Assembly: GCF_000732945.1 (NCBI RefSeq)
Contig: NZ_CP008944.1
Coordinates: forward strand, 2,092,767-2,156,766
DNA length: 64,000 nt
Direction of reading: 5' to 3'
Source: Corynebacterium atypicum
GTDB lineage: Bacteria; Actinomycetota; Actinomycetes; Mycobacteriales; Mycobacteriaceae
Within the stretch, counting starts at the first letter, position 1. Each line of letters starts with the position of its first letter. Below are positions 1 through 9,199 of this stretch, piece after piece. Below the pieces are notes generated by a model. That model was not told the origin of the DNA, ran no database searches, and saw only the letters and a program-made list of their open reading frames with translations. Position numbers and translations under genes: made by a program.

Positions 1-818
1 CCGAACCGGCCTTGATCCTGCCGGCGTAGCCGCGGTAGTCCGCAGCGTGCTCGCGGATGACGTACTGCACCGGAAAGCGAAAGTCCAGGTCATCGGCCCG
101 GCCCCGGGAGACCTCCACCTGCTCGAGGATCTCCAGCACCGTCGGCCCGGTGTACCAGCTCATGTTCTCGCTTCGCTCCACGACGTTATCGCCCAGCAGC
201 GCAGAGATAGGCACCGCCGAGAAATCCTCAATCCCCAGCCGGCCCGCCAAACCGGACGCTTCCGCCTCGACCCCCCCGAAACGCCTCCTCCGAGAAATCC
301 AGCAGGTCGATCTTGTTCACGGCCAGCACCACCGAGCGCACCCCGAGCAACGCGGCGACGAAGAGGTGGCGGCGCGTCTGCTCCACCACGCCGTGACGGG
401 CGTCGATAAGCACCACCACCAGCTGGCTCGTGGACATCCCGGTGACCGTGTTGCGCGTGTACTGCACGTGCCCCGGGGTATCCGCCAAGATGAAAGCGCG
501 CTTGTCCGTGGCAAAGTACCGGTAGGCCACGTCGATGGTGATGCCCTGCTCACGCTCGGCGCGCAGGCCGTCAACAAGAAGCGAAAGGTCCAGCCCGCCC
601 GGGCCCGTAAAGCCCCGGGAGGCCGAGGTACGCCGCGCGCTATCTAACTGGTCGGCGAGCACGCAGCGGGTATCGTGCAGCAGCCGGCCGACGAAGGTGG
701 ACTTGCCGTCATCCACCGAGCCCGCCGTGCACAAGCGCAAAGTCTCGCGCGCCGCCAGCTTTCCGCTCGTGCCGCGGACACCCGCATCCGAAGCCGTCCT
801 GGTGGTCACGGTGCTCAT
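1..818 (-). pseudogene. cysN: CysN, sulfate adenylyltransferase large subunit; frameshifted, runs off window
   Basis: GTPase subunit of ATP sulfurylase, which with CysD makes adenylyl sulfate (APS) from sulfate and ATP. The P-loop (GSVDDGKST, about residue 35), DTPGH and NKID motifs of an EF-Tu-type GTPase are present. The ATG at 818-816 overlaps the cysD stop as TGATG. After [11 protein letters not shown] the frame is lost at a run of seven G (271-277, C on the plus strand). With six G the reading continues as [10 protein letters not shown] and then typical CysN sequence (SALLGDNVVERSENMSWYTG) to base 1 without a stop. So the gene is intact except for one extra base, either a sequencing error or a real inactivating or phase-variable indel. 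The C-terminus lies outside the window. Confidence 0.85.
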
Positions 819-1777
819 CAGAAGTAGCCCTCCTTCTTGCGGTCTTCCATTGCCGATTCGCTCAATCGATCGTCCGCGCGGGTGGCCCCGCGCTCGGTCA
901 GCTGCGAGGTGGCGATCTCCGCGAGCACCTCGCTGACGTCCTGCGCCTCGGACAACACGGCGCCGGTGCAGGACATGTCGCCCACGGTGCGGTAGCGCAC
1001 CCGGCGTGTCTGCACGGCTTCGCCGTCCTTCGGCCCACCCCACTCGCCGGGGGTCAGCCACATACCATCGCGGCGGAACACCTCGCGATCGTGGGCAAAA
1101 TAGATCGCCGGCAGCTCGATGCCGCGCGCGCCTACGTACTCCCAGACGTCGGATTCCGTCCAGTTAGAGATGGGAAAGACTCGGATGTTCTCCCCCGGCA
1201 GGTGCCCGCCGTTGTAGAGGTCCCACAGCTCCGGGCGCTGCCGGCGTGGATCCCAGCCGCCGAACGCGTCGCGTACTGAGAACACTCGCTCTTTGGCCCG
1301 CGCCCGCTCCTCATCGCGGCGCGCGCCGCCGAGTACCGCGTCATAGCCCTGGCTTTCGATCGTCTCTACCAACGGCACGGTCTGCAGGGGGTTGCGGGTG
1401 CCGTCCGGGCGCTCGGCCAGCTCGCCGCGGTCGATCCAATCCTGCACTTGGGCTACCCGAAGCCTGGCCCCAGTGCGGCGCACTAGGGCATCGCGAAAGG
1501 CGATGACTTCCGGGAAGTTGTGGCCGGTATCCACGTGCAGCAGTTCGAAGGGCACCCGCGCGGGGTAAAACGCGCGGCGGGCCAGCTCGAAGACGGTCAC
1601 GGAGTCCTTGCCCCCGGAGAAAAGCAGCGCGACGTTGTCGAACTGCCCCGCGGCCTCCCGCAGGATCTGGATCGACTCGGCTTCGAGGTCTTTCAGGTGC
1701 GGCGGCAAGGGAGTGCGCGCGCCGCCCAGCGCGGAGCGCGCGGCTCGGGTTTCTTTTGGTTTCACAGCAACGTTCAT
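818..1777 (-). CDS. cysD: CysD, sulfate adenylyltransferase small subunit
   Basis: PP-loop ATP sulfurylase subunit of about 319 residues, partner of CysN. The nucleotide-binding PP motif SGGKDS lies near residue 55, followed by the conserved [10 protein letters not shown] and GGARRDEE segments. The C-terminus ends in KKEGYF, typical of the family. I chose the ATG at 1777-1775 (MNVAVKPKE) because it overlaps the true cysH stop as ATGA. The open frame extends further upstream only because the cysH frameshift puts both genes in one frame, so an apparent CysH-CysD fusion is an artefact. Translationally coupled to cysN downstream. Confidence 0.92.
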   Translation of the reverse strand: MNVAVKPKETRAARSALGGARTPLPPHLKDLEAESIQILREAAGQFDNVALLFSGGKDSVTVFELARRAFYPARVPFELLHVDTGHNFPEVIAFRDALVRRTGARLRVAQVQDWIDRGELAERPDGTRNPLQTVPLVETIESQGYDAVLGGARRDEERARAKERVFSVRDAFGGWDPRRQRPELWDLYNGGHLPGENIRVFPISNWTESDVWEYVGARGIELPAIYFAHDREVFRRDGMWLTPGEWGGPKDGEAVQTRRVRYRTVGDMSCTGAVLSEAQDVSEVLAEIATSQLTERGATRADDRLSESAMEDRKKEGYF

Positions 1778-2569
1778 GAGTGCAATCCGCATTCTGTCTT
1801 GGTGGAATTGGCCCAGCGCCCGGCGCGCGGGTCCTGCCCGGCGGCGACGGGGAGGGTGCACGTCGCGCACCCGATCGAGGGGTAGCCCTGGCGCGTCAGC
1901 GGGTGCTCGATGAGCTCGTTGTGCTCGATGAACTCCTGCGTCTTTTCCAGCGACCAGGTCACCAGGGGAGAAATCTTGAGGCGCCCGGTGCCGTCCAGCG
2001 AGAGCGCCGGGGCCTGCGCGCGGGTGGGCTTGTCTGCGCGACGCAGCCCGGTGACCCAGCCGGCGTAACCGGAGAGCGCGCGCCAACGGCTCGACTTTGC
2101 GCATCCGGCAGCACGCGGTGGGGTTGGTGCGGTAGAGGTCCGGCCCATACGCGCGGTCTTGCTGGTCGCGGGTCAGGATCGGCGTGGCCCGCACGAGCCG
2201 CTGCGGGTAGCGCCGCTCGAGCTCGTCGGCCACCTCGAGGGTCTCGGCGAAGTGGTAGCCGGTATCGAGGAAGAGGAAATCGGCATCCGGGAAGTGGCGG
2301 GCCGCAAGCTCGGCGAGCACCGTGTTTTCCATCGACAGCGTCACGGCCACGGCCCCCGGCGCGTGCCGGCGCGCCCACTCCATGATCTCCTCGGCCGAGG
2401 CCTGATAGAGATCCTGCGCATAACTTTCCACGAGGCGCCGGTTCGCCGCGGCCACCGCAGGCGGAAGCGGCCGCGCCTCGCGCGGGCCCGGCGGGGAGAC
2501 CTCCGGATCGCGCCAGGTGTCCGTCCCACGCGCCCTGGGGCTTGCGCCCAGAAAATTTACCGACGTCAC
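1774..2569 (-). pseudogene. cysH: CysH, phosphoadenylyl/adenylyl sulfate reductase; frameshifted
   Basis: Reduces APS (or PAPS) to sulfite in the cytoplasm. The N-terminal part (GTG at 2569, preceded by GGGAGGT) carries CCRMRK. The C-terminal part, in another frame, carries GCATC and the catalytic KTECGLH. The CC plus CxxC pair is the [4Fe-4S] signature of bacterial APS reductases. The frame breaks near 2071-2084, within alternating GC and CT dinucleotides just after KVEPLARAL. The correct continuation is SGYAGWVTGLRR, which needs two more bases. Without them the frame runs through cysD. Either the gene is inactivated by loss of one dinucleotide or the assembly has an indel error. Confidence 0.85.
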
Positions 2570-2572
2570 GAG

Positions 2573-2842
2573 CTACCTCCCTTGCTGGTCTGAGTGCGCC
2601 AGGTTGGCCCGACCGCGGTGCCGACGCAGGGAGGCGCTCAGCGCCTCCGCCGTCGACGGGCTCGCCTGAGGCCGCACCGGCGGGTCATCCTGGCCGAAGT
2701 ACTTCACCTCAAAGACGCGAGTGCAGTCGGCGCACGCCCAGGAGAACTCCGTCTCCGCGGCCGGGAAGAGCGCCTCGCCCGCGCACCACGGGCAGTACAG
2801 CGGGAAGTTCCGGTTGGGGTTGGGTTGGCGTCGCAGACTCAC
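2573..2842 (-). CDS. cysX: CysX, small cysteine-rich protein of the sulfite reductase operon
   Basis: A protein of about 89 residues with two CxxC pairs (CPWC and CADC), so probably metal-binding or ferredoxin-like. It occupies the place of cysX between sir (cysI) and cysH in corynebacterial fpr2-cysIXHDNYZ clusters and has the same size. The GTG start at 2842-2840 overlaps the sir stop as GTGA, so the two are translationally coupled. Its stop lies four bases before the cysH start, with the cysH ribosome-binding site inside its end. In the family it is thought to support electron transfer to sulfite reductase; this is not proven by the sequence. Confidence 0.82.
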   Translation of the reverse strand: MSLRRQPNPNRNFPLYCPWCAGEALFPAAETEFSWACADCTRVFEVKYFGQDDPPVRPQASPSTAEALSASLRRHRGRANLAHSDQQGR

Positions 2843-4530
2843 TGCAGGTCCTCCTCTGCGGCGCGGGCTACCCACTCGCGGAACTGCTCGCCCTCTTTAC
2901 GCTGGCTCAAAAAGTTCTCCACCACCCGGGTGACGTAGTCGCCGAGCTCGGCGGCGAGCACCTTGTGGCCTTTGAGCTTGCGGCCAAAGTTCGGATCCAG
3001 GCTCATCGAGCCGCCGAGGTGCACTTGGAAACCCTCGCGCCGGTTGCCGTCCGCGTCGGTGACGGTCTGGCCCTTCAACCCGATGTCTGAGACCTGCGTG
3101 CGCGCGCACGAATTTGGGCAGCCGTTCAAGGAGATCTTGATCGGCACGTCCACGTTGCCGATGCGCTCTTCGAGCTCGTCGACCAGCTCGATGGCCCGGG
3201 CCTTGGTGGTCACGTGGGCGAGCTTGCAAAACTCCAGCCCGGTGCAGGAGATGATGCCGCGGCGAAACTCGCTGGGCTCCGGGTACAGGCCGATCTCGTC
3301 GAGCGCCCGCTTGAGCTCAGCGAGGTCTTCGCGCTCGACGTCGAGGAAGAGCAGCTCCTTGTCCGGGGTGGTACGGATGCGCGTGATGCCGAAGCGCTCG
3401 GCGATCTGAGCTATCTCGATGAGCTGTTCGCCGCTCGTGTGCCCCACGGTGGGCTTGACCCCCAGGTAGAACTTCCCGTCTTTTTGCGGGTAGGCGCCGA
3501 TATGGTCGCGGTAGCCAGGGTTAGTCTTCACCTCGGGGCCGTTGATAAGCCGGTAACCCAGGTACTCCTCTTCGAGCACCTCGCGGAACTTAGCCACACC
3601 CCACTTGGCCACGAGGAACTTCAGCCGCGCCCGGTTGCGCAGCCGCCGAAAGCCGTAATCGCGGAAGATCCCGGCCACGCCGGCCCACACCTCAGCAACC
3701 TGGTCGAGCGGGATCCACGCGCCCAACGGCTGGGCCAGCATCGGGTTGGTCGATAGCCCGCCGCCCACAAAGCACTCGAACCCGGGGCCGTGGTCCGGGT
3801 GCACGGAGGCGACGAAAGAAACGTCCTGGATCTCGTGCGTTACGTCCTGGCGCGCGTGCCCTGAAATCGCCGACTTGAACTTGCGCGGCAGGTTGTCAAA
3901 GTCGCCGCTTCGAAGGTAGCGCTCTTGGATCTGGCGGATCGCTGGCGTGGCGTCGATAATCTCCTCCGCCGCTACCCCCGCCACGGGCGAGCCCAGAATG
4001 ACTCGCGGCACGTCGCCGCAGCTCATCATGGTGGAAAGGCCGACACTTTCGAGCTTCTCCCAGATCGCCGGGACATCCTCAATGCGGATCCAGTGCAGTT
4101 GGATGTTCTGCCGGTCGGTGAAGTCTGCTGTGGAGCGGGCGAAGTCGCGGGAGATTTCGCCGACGGCGCGTAGTTTCTCTGGGCTCGCCTGGCCGCCGTC
4201 GAAGCGCACCCGCATCATGAAGTAGTGGTCCTGGAGCTCGGCGTTGTCTAGTGTGCCGGTGAGCTCGCCGCCTAGGTCCTGGCGCCGCTGGGTGTAGATG
4301 CCCAGCCACTTGAACCTCGGTGCGATGTCCTCGGGTGGAATCGAGTCAAAGCCCTGCTGAGAGTAGATGTTGAGCACGCGCTCGCGCACCGCAAAGGCTG
4401 GGTCGTCCTGCTTGATGCGCTCGTCGGCGTTGAGCGGGTCGCGCCCGTCGATCTTCCACTGGCCCTCCGGCTTGGGTGGGCGCTTGGCGCGCGGCTTAGG
4501 CCGCGTCTTGGTGGTGGTTGTCGGTGCCAT
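2839..4530 (-). CDS. sir: Ferredoxin-dependent sulfite reductase
   Basis: Reduces sulfite to sulfide using siroheme and a [4Fe-4S] cluster. The 563 residues match the actinobacterial Sir/CysI family in length and are in one frame. The four cluster cysteines are visible as SCTGLEFCKLAH and NGCPNSCAR in the last third. Siroheme-binding arginines are plausible in FTDRQNIQLHW and the central region. The N-terminus has a basic proline-rich tail of about 20 residues. The ATG at 4530 starts the leftward cys operon. A McbR-like operator lies 58 bases upstream. In contrast to cysH and cysN, this gene has no frameshift. Confidence 0.95.
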   Translation of the reverse strand: MAPTTTTKTRPKPRAKRPPKPEGQWKIDGRDPLNADERIKQDDPAFAVRERVLNIYSQQGFDSIPPEDIAPRFKWLGIYTQRRQDLGGELTGTLDNAELQDHYFMMRVRFDGGQASPEKLRAVGEISRDFARSTADFTDRQNIQLHWIRIEDVPAIWEKLESVGLSTMMSCGDVPRVILGSPVAGVAAEEIIDATPAIRQIQERYLRSGDFDNLPRKFKSAISGHARQDVTHEIQDVSFVASVHPDHGPGFECFVGGGLSTNPMLAQPLGAWIPLDQVAEVWAGVAGIFRDYGFRRLRNRARLKFLVAKWGVAKFREVLEEEYLGYRLINGPEVKTNPGYRDHIGAYPQKDGKFYLGVKPTVGHTSGEQLIEIAQIAERFGITRIRTTPDKELLFLDVEREDLAELKRALDEIGLYPEPSEFRRGIISCTGLEFCKLAHVTTKARAIELVDELEERIGNVDVPIKISLNGCPNSCARTQVSDIGLKGQTVTDADGNRREGFQVHLGGSMSLDPNFGRKLKGHKVLAAELGDYVTRVVENFLSQRKEGEQFREWVARAAEEDLQ

Positions 4531-4911
4531 GAGGGCGGCCCCTTGGATCTACTGGGCCTTAAAAAGTGCTGTGCGACACACCCTAAGTTGACCGATCTGT
4601 CTATCCAAGAATGCTACCAAGCTAGCGCCCACAATATAGGTGTTTACCTGGGCATTCTTTAGAGCATTCGAGTGAATAAAATCTCCTTGCCGCCGTCAAA
4701 TGTGCCGGATTCTGGCCACCAAGGCCGATGCGCCCATTTTTGCGTACTGAGTTGTCTATTATCGGCATCCATATCAGTACGGTTAGGGCTGGCGCCCCCG
4801 ACGGGCGGCGGTTGAGCAGCGGCCCTATACCCAGAGCCCAGACGAGAGCTACATTAAAGGCATTCATTTGCCAGCCACACGCAACTTTTACGCCCCCTCG
4901 AAAGGCCTGCT
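4531..4911. other. Intergenic region between divergent sir and lipase genes
   Basis: Holds the promoter region of the sir-cysXHDN operon with the operator at 4588-4603 and, on the plus strand, the promoter side of the lipase gene. Its low GC compared with the flanks is typical of a divergent promoter region. A leftward open frame at 4622-4867 has no ribosome-binding site and no recognisable protein character. Confidence 0.6.
4588..4603. promoter_or_regulatory. McbR-like operator upstream of sir
   Basis: The sequence TTGAC, six bases, GTCTA matches the corynebacterial McbR consensus TAGAC-N6-GTCTA at nine of ten fixed positions. McbR is the TetR-type master repressor of sulfur amino acid genes, responsive to S-adenosylhomocysteine, and is known to act on the cysIXHDNYZ cluster of C. 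glutamicum. The distance of 58 bases to the sir ATG fits repression of that promoter. Confidence 0.7.
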
Positions 4912-6090
4912 TTGAACCTCGCCCACATAACCGGCCACACCAGGCCCCGCCACCACCGCCGCCTTGCCGCCGTCCTCACCGCCTCAGCCCTCGTCGCCTC
5001 GGCCCTCGCCGCCGCCCCCTCGGGTGCCGCAGCCGAACCGCTTGCCCCCGCCCCGGAATCCCTCGGCTCCCCGGCCGCCGAGGGTGACACCGCCGCCGTT
5101 CAGCCCGGCGGCCTCCCCATGGATAATGTGGACCCGGAACCGGAGGTGGACCTGCAGCCTGCCCCGGCCCCGGAGACTGCCCCAGACTCTGAGCCAGACC
5201 CGGAGCCGAGCCCCGACCCAAGCCAGGGCCCAGACCCCGCCCGCGCGCTGATGGAGCTGCCGCCCGAGCCGCCCAAACCCGCGCTCGAGAACCTGGCCAA
5301 TAACCCGCACTGCCGGCCCGCGCCCGAGCACCCCAACCCCGTGCTCTTCATCCACGGCACCATGGCGTCTTCCAAAGACTTTGAAAAGCTCGCCGCCAAG
5401 CTCACCCTGGAAGGCTTCTGCACCTGGGCCTTCGACTACGGCCAGCGCGACAACTCCTTCTACGGCGCGCTGCCGGGCGTCTACGGGGTGGCCGACCTCG
5501 CCAGCTCCGCACGCGAGCTCGCCCAGAATATCGCCACCGTGCAACACCAGACCGGTGCCGGGAAAGTGGACATCGTCGCCTTCTCACAGGGCGCGACGCT
5601 AACCAAGATCTACACGCAGTCCATGGGCGGGGCCGAAAACATCGGCCGCGTCGTAGCCATGGGCGGCAACTTCCACGGCACCACGCTGAACGGGGCCGGC
5701 AACTTTGCGGGCTTGTTCATCACCGCCATGCCCGGGCTGGCCCGGTTCTTCGCCTCCACCGCCGCGATCCAGCAGGTGGTTTCCTCACCGCAGATGGTGG
5801 CCCTCAACGCCCTGCCAGACACCACGCCAGGGGTGACCTACACCTCGATCACCTCGCCGGCGGACACCACCGTCACCCCGAACTCCACCTCTCATCTCAC
5901 GGCCGTGGGAGGAGCGGACGTGGCAAACGTGGACCTCGACTCCACCTGCCACCCCGAACGGCCGGTGCGCCACCAGAAACTTCCCATGAATCCCGGGGTG
6001 CACGCCCTGGTCCACTGGGGCCTGACCCGGGCGGCAGGCGATACCCAGCCCAGCTGCGAGTGGGACCTTCCGGTGGATTTTGACAGCTGA
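4912..6090 (+). CDS. Secreted class 2 lipase/esterase
   Basis: An alpha/beta hydrolase of the lipase_2 (EstA-like) family, exported. The TTG start at 4912 follows GAAAGG. A basic n-region (HTRPRHHRR) and an alanine-rich hydrophobic segment form a signal peptide cleaved near residue 40. A proline/glutamate/aspartate-rich linker follows (about residues 45-125). The catalytic domain has the oxyanion loop LFIHGT (about residue 148), the nucleophile in AFSQGA (about residue 224) and a candidate histidine in GVHALVHW near the C-terminus. Corynebacteria secrete several such lipases, which act on host or environmental lipids. It is divergently arranged from sir. The exact substrate is not readable. 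Confidence 0.85.
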   Translation: MNLAHITGHTRPRHHRRLAAVLTASALVASALAAAPSGAAAEPLAPAPESLGSPAAEGDTAAVQPGGLPMDNVDPEPEVDLQPAPAPETAPDSEPDPEPSPDPSQGPDPARALMELPPEPPKPALENLANNPHCRPAPEHPNPVLFIHGTMASSKDFEKLAAKLTLEGFCTWAFDYGQRDNSFYGALPGVYGVADLASSARELAQNIATVQHQTGAGKVDIVAFSQGATLTKIYTQSMGGAENIGRVVAMGGNFHGTTLNGAGNFAGLFITAMPGLARFFASTAAIQQVVSSPQMVALNALPDTTPGVTYTSITSPADTTVTPNSTSHLTAVGGADVANVDLDSTCHPERPVRHQKLPMNPGVHALVHWGLTRAAGDTQPSCEWDLPVDFDS

Positions 6091-6195
6091 TCGCCGACTT
6101 TCCGCCGCCGGCCCCTGCGCGGCACCGGCGCGGCCGGTACGGCTCTCGGGAACGCCCCGCTGCCAGCGCCCAGCGCGGCAGTTAATATAGGGCCC

Positions 6196-6831
6196 ATGAG
6201 CTCGCCAGATCCAACTTCTCAAATGCGCTTGAGCGACGCCGATCGCACCACGGCCATGGCTGCGCTCGGGCGCGCCCTTTCTGAGGGCCGGCTGGATATG
6301 GTCGAGTACGACGAACGCTGCAAGAAAGCCGCCGCGGCCAAGGTCCCCGCGCAGCTCGACGAGCTGTTCGCCGACCTGCCCAGCTCGCTGTTCACCGCAG
6401 CGCAGGCCGGGGCCACCGACACCTCCCGGGCGCTCGAGCGCACCTACACCCAACGCGAGGTGGAATCGCTCCACCGTGTGGGCGCCCGCCCCCGCACAGG
6501 CATCATGGTGCTGACGTGCATTATCGCCCTCCTGGGCAACATTGCCGTCGACGAAGCCGGGGCCGGCGATTTTGCCAGCGCGGCGGTCGTCATGATCGTT
6601 CCCGTCGTCTTCACGCTGCTCTACATCCTCAAGGTCGGCCCCACCAGCTGGTATGCCCCCAGCCCGCGCCAGATCGAGCGCGAGCGCATGCGCCAACTGC
6701 GGATGGCGCACCGGGAACGCGCCGCCCAGCTGCGGGCCGCGCGCATGGAGCAGCGCGCCGAGTTGGGCAACCAAGCCTATAATTTCGCCCGCAAGAAACT
6801 GCCACAGTCGAAGAGCCACGACGCCCAGTAG
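6196..6831 (+). CDS. DUF1707 (SHOCT-like) membrane protein
   Basis: Residues 10-60 form a DUF1707 domain (MRLSDADRTTAMAALGRALS and the following EYDERCKKA), common in actinobacterial membrane and regulatory proteins. Two hydrophobic segments at about 104-121 and 127-150 are likely membrane helices. The C-terminal 60 residues are strongly basic and arginine-rich, predicted cytoplasmic helix. Function is unknown. It sits alone between the lipase and the aminotransferase. Confidence 0.8.
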   Translation: MSSPDPTSQMRLSDADRTTAMAALGRALSEGRLDMVEYDERCKKAAAAKVPAQLDELFADLPSSLFTAAQAGATDTSRALERTYTQREVESLHRVGARPRTGIMVLTCIIALLGNIAVDEAGAGDFASAAVVMIVPVVFTLLYILKVGPTSWYAPSPRQIERERMRQLRMAHRERAAQLRAARMEQRAELGNQAYNFARKKLPQSKSHDAQ

Positions 6832-6929
6832 CCGGCTGCACCCGCGCGCTAAGATCGACAGGCACACAGGTTTAAAAAGGGTGTGCTCGGCGAAAGGCGC
6901 CGGCCCTGACCTGGGGAGGAGTAGCCGAC

Positions 6930-8351
6930 GTGGCTGAAGAACGCAAAGCCGACACGAAGCAAACACCTACCGCGCAGCACACGGCCACGCAGGAGTCCTC
7001 CGCCCAGGCCGCCGCCGCATCCGGCTCCGATTCAGCCGAATCCAGCGCCGCGCCCGCGAAGCCCACGTCTCACGCTTCCTCGGCGCAGCCGAGGCCTGAC
7101 GCCGCAAGCACGCAGCCGGCGCGGCGGCGTGGCAGGCGGATCCTCGATCAGTCCGAGAAGATGAAAAACGTCCTCTATGAGATCCGCGGCCCCGTGGCCG
7201 CCGAGGCGGAGCGCCTGGAGCAAGAGGGGCACCGCATCTTGAAGCTGAACACCGGTAACCCCGCCGTCTTCGGCTTTGAGGCGCCCGACGTCATCGTCCG
7301 CGACATGATCGCAGCGCTGCCCACCTCGCAGGGCTATTCCACCTCCAAGGGGATAGCGTCCGCCCGGCGCGCGATTGTGACCCGCTACGAGGTGATCGAC
7401 GGCTTCCCGCACTTTGACATCAATGACGTGTTCCTGGGCAACGGGGTTTCTGAGCTGATCTCAATGACCACCCAGGCGCTCTTGAACGACGGCGACGAGG
7501 TGCTTATCCCGATGCCGGACTACCCGCTGTGGACCGCGGCCACCACCCTGGCCGGCGGCAAGGCGGTGCACTACCTGTGCGATGAAGAAGACGGCTGGAA
7601 CCCTTCCATCGCAGACATCCGCGCCAAGGTCACCGACAAGACCAAGGCTATTGTGGTGATTAACCCGAACAACCCCACTGGGGCGGTGTATTCGCGCGAG
7701 ACCCTCGAGCAGATCGTGCAGGTGGCCGGCGAGAACGACCTGCTCATCTTGAGCGACGAGATCTACGACCGCATTCTTTACGACGCCGCGCAGCACATCT
7801 CGATTGCCTCACTCGCCCCGGACCTGCTGACCATCACGTACAACGGGCTCTCCAAGGCCTACCGGGTGGCCGGCTACCGCTCCGGGTGGATGGTGCTCAC
7901 CGGGCCGAAGAGCCACGCCCGCGGCTTCATCGAAGGCCTCGAGCTGCTAGCCGGCACGAGGCTGTGCCCCAACGTGCCCGCCCAGCATGCCATCCAGGTC
8001 GCCCTGGGCGGCCGCCAGTCGATCTACGAGCTGACGAGCGAGACCGGCCGGCTGACGCGGCAGCGCAACCTGACCTATGAGAAACTCAATTCGATCCCGG
8101 GGGTCAGCTGCGTCAAGCCGATGGGCGCGCTCTACGCGTTTCCCCGCCTCGACCCGAACGTCTACGAGATTCACGACGACACCAAGCTGATGCTCGACTT
8201 GCTGCGCCACGAGAAGATCCTCATGGTGCAGGGAACGGGTTTCAACTGGCCCACCCCGGACCACTTCCGGGTGGTCACGCTGCCGTGGGTTTCTGAGCTC
8301 GACGCCGCGATCGAGCGGCTGGGCAACTTCCTGTCACACTACAAGCAGTAG
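6930..8351 (+). CDS. alaT: Class I aminotransferase, AlaT type
   Basis: A PLP-dependent transaminase with the fold type I core: GYSTSKGIASAR, NPNNPTGAVYS, and SDEIYDRILYD. The Schiff-base lysine is in NGLSKAYRVAGYR. The core is closest to AlaT, which makes alanine from pyruvate with glutamate as donor, and it is usually placed next to dcd-side genes in corynebacteria. The first 75 residues are a disordered Ala/Ser/Thr-rich tail not needed for the fold. The GTG at 6930 is supported by GGGGAGGAG nine bases upstream. Substrate specificity is inferred from the family. Confidence 0.85.
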   Translation: MAEERKADTKQTPTAQHTATQESSAQAAAASGSDSAESSAAPAKPTSHASSAQPRPDAASTQPARRRGRRILDQSEKMKNVLYEIRGPVAAEAERLEQEGHRILKLNTGNPAVFGFEAPDVIVRDMIAALPTSQGYSTSKGIASARRAIVTRYEVIDGFPHFDINDVFLGNGVSELISMTTQALLNDGDEVLIPMPDYPLWTAATTLAGGKAVHYLCDEEDGWNPSIADIRAKVTDKTKAIVVINPNNPTGAVYSRETLEQIVQVAGENDLLILSDEIYDRILYDAAQHISIASLAPDLLTITYNGLSKAYRVAGYRSGWMVLTGPKSHARGFIEGLELLAGTRLCPNVPAQHAIQVALGGRQSIYELTSETGRLTRQRNLTYEKLNSIPGVSCVKPMGALYAFPRLDPNVYEIHDDTKLMLDLLRHEKILMVQGTGFNWPTPDHFRVVTLPWVSELDAAIERLGNFLSHYKQ

Positions 8352-8361
8352 GTAGCTGGCA

Positions 8362-8413
8362 GCTAGCCTCGCGCCCCGGCGCTTCGCCCACGTTGGCCGC
8401 GGCCCAGGCTAGC
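8362..8413. terminator. Hairpin between convergent alaT and dcd
   Basis: GCTAGCCT at 8362-8369 pairs with AGGCTAGC at 8406-8413 across a very GC-rich loop. It overlaps the dcd stop codon and lies just after alaT, a position expected for a bidirectional terminator. There is no clear T-run, so confidence is low. Confidence 0.35.
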
Positions 8414-8975
8414 CGCGGAAGTTGAGGTAATACTTCGACGGCGTGGGCCCGCGCTGGTTCTGGTACTTCGAGCCCAGGCTGGCCGTGCCGTAGGGCACCT
8501 CGGCCGGCGAGGACATCCCGAAGATGGCGAGCTGGCCGACCTTCATGCCCGGGTAGAGCACGATGGGCAGGTTAGCCACGTTGGAGAGCTCCAGGGTGAT
8601 AAACCCGCTAAAGCCAGGATCGATAAAGCCCGCCGTCGAGTGCGTGAGAAGCCCCAGCCTGCCCAGGGATGACTTGCCCTCCAGGCGCCCGGCCAGGTGG
8701 GCGGGCAGCCGGAACTCCTCCAGCGTGGAGGCCAGCACAAACTCCCCGGGGTGTAAGACGAAGGAATCTCCCTCTGCCACCTCCACCAGGGTGGTCAGCT
8801 CGTCCATCTCCTGCTTCGGGTCGATGTGCGTGTACCGGGAGTTGTTGAACACCCGAAAGAACTTGTCCAAGCGAACATCGACGCTAGAGGGTTGGATGAG
8901 CTCCGGGTCGAACGGGGTGATGCCGAGCTCACCGGAGTCGATCGCAGCGCGGATGTCATGATCGGAAAGAAGCAC
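8409..8975 (-). CDS. dcd: dCTP deaminase (probably bifunctional, dUMP-forming)
   Basis: A trimeric dUTPase-fold enzyme of 188 residues that deaminates dCTP; actinobacterial members also release pyrophosphate to give dUMP. The substrate-binding [10 protein letters not shown] and the catalytic segment [11 protein letters not shown] with GFITLELSN are present, and the C-terminal lid ([11 protein letters not shown]) is complete. Convergent with alaT and divergent from the tRNA-Gly gene. Whether it also acts as a dUTPase is inferred from actinobacterial relatives. Confidence 0.95.
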   Translation of the reverse strand: MLLSDHDIRAAIDSGELGITPFDPELIQPSSVDVRLDKFFRVFNNSRYTHIDPKQEMDELTTLVEVAEGDSFVLHPGEFVLASTLEEFRLPAHLAGRLEGKSSLGRLGLLTHSTAGFIDPGFSGFITLELSNVANLPIVLYPGMKVGQLAIFGMSSPAEVPYGTASLGSKYQNQRGPTPSKYYLNFRG

Positions 8976-9045
8976 GGCCCCATCCTAGTTGCACGCGCGC
9001 CTGCGCCCGCCAGGCCACCCGCGTGGCCCGGCACGCTGGTGTTTC

Positions 9046-9073
9046 TTGATTCCCCGCCGAGTGGTGCTAGAGT
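9046..9073 (+). promoter_or_regulatory. Promoter of tRNA-Gly
   Basis: TTGATT at 9046-9051 and TAGAGT at 9068-9073 are separated by 16 bases and lie 23 bases before the mature tRNA, as expected for a housekeeping sigma factor promoter. Confidence 0.55.
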
Positions 9074-9096
9074 GTACCGCAGCGCTTAGGCGCCGC

Positions 9097-9170
9097 GCCG
9101 ATGTAGTTCAATGGCAGAACATCAGCTTCCCAAGCTGAATACGCGGGTTCGATTCCCGTCATCGGCTCCA
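9097..9170 (+). tRNA. tRNA-Gly(CCC)
   Basis: A complete cloverleaf can be drawn: acceptor stem GCCGATG with CATCGGC, D-arm with AGTTCAATGG, anticodon stem TCAGC/GCTGA enclosing TTCCCAA (anticodon CCC), T-arm CGGGTTCGATTCCCG, discriminator T and encoded CCA. The last eight bases CGGCTCCA recur at 57254-57261 and mark the integration site of the prophage, so the gene is kept functional. Its own terminator has been moved to 57291-57317. Confidence 0.95.
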
Positions 9171-9191
9171 CTATGACGTCGAAAATGATAA
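9163..9191. other. attL: tRNA 3' end core plus phage arm
   Basis: Consists of the core CGGCTCCA (9163-9170) and, four bases further, the 17-bp arm GACGTCGAAAATGATAA (9175-9191). The same arm occurs inverted at the right end (57212-57228). The two arms are the expected P and P' half-sites of a phage attachment site. Confidence 0.65.
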
Positions 9192-9199
9192 GTAGGCGT

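Noticed and set aside
818..2569. CysH-CysD fusion protein of 583 residues
   Set aside because: The middle is translated in the wrong frame; the conserved C-terminal half of CysH lies in another frame and ends at the cysD start.
4622..4867. 81-residue leftward open frame upstream of sir
   Set aside because: No ribosome-binding site, no domain, and it covers the promoter region with the operator.
5100..5423. Leftward and other-frame open frames within the lipase linker
   Set aside because: GC-rich shadow frames of the Pro/Glu-rich linker.
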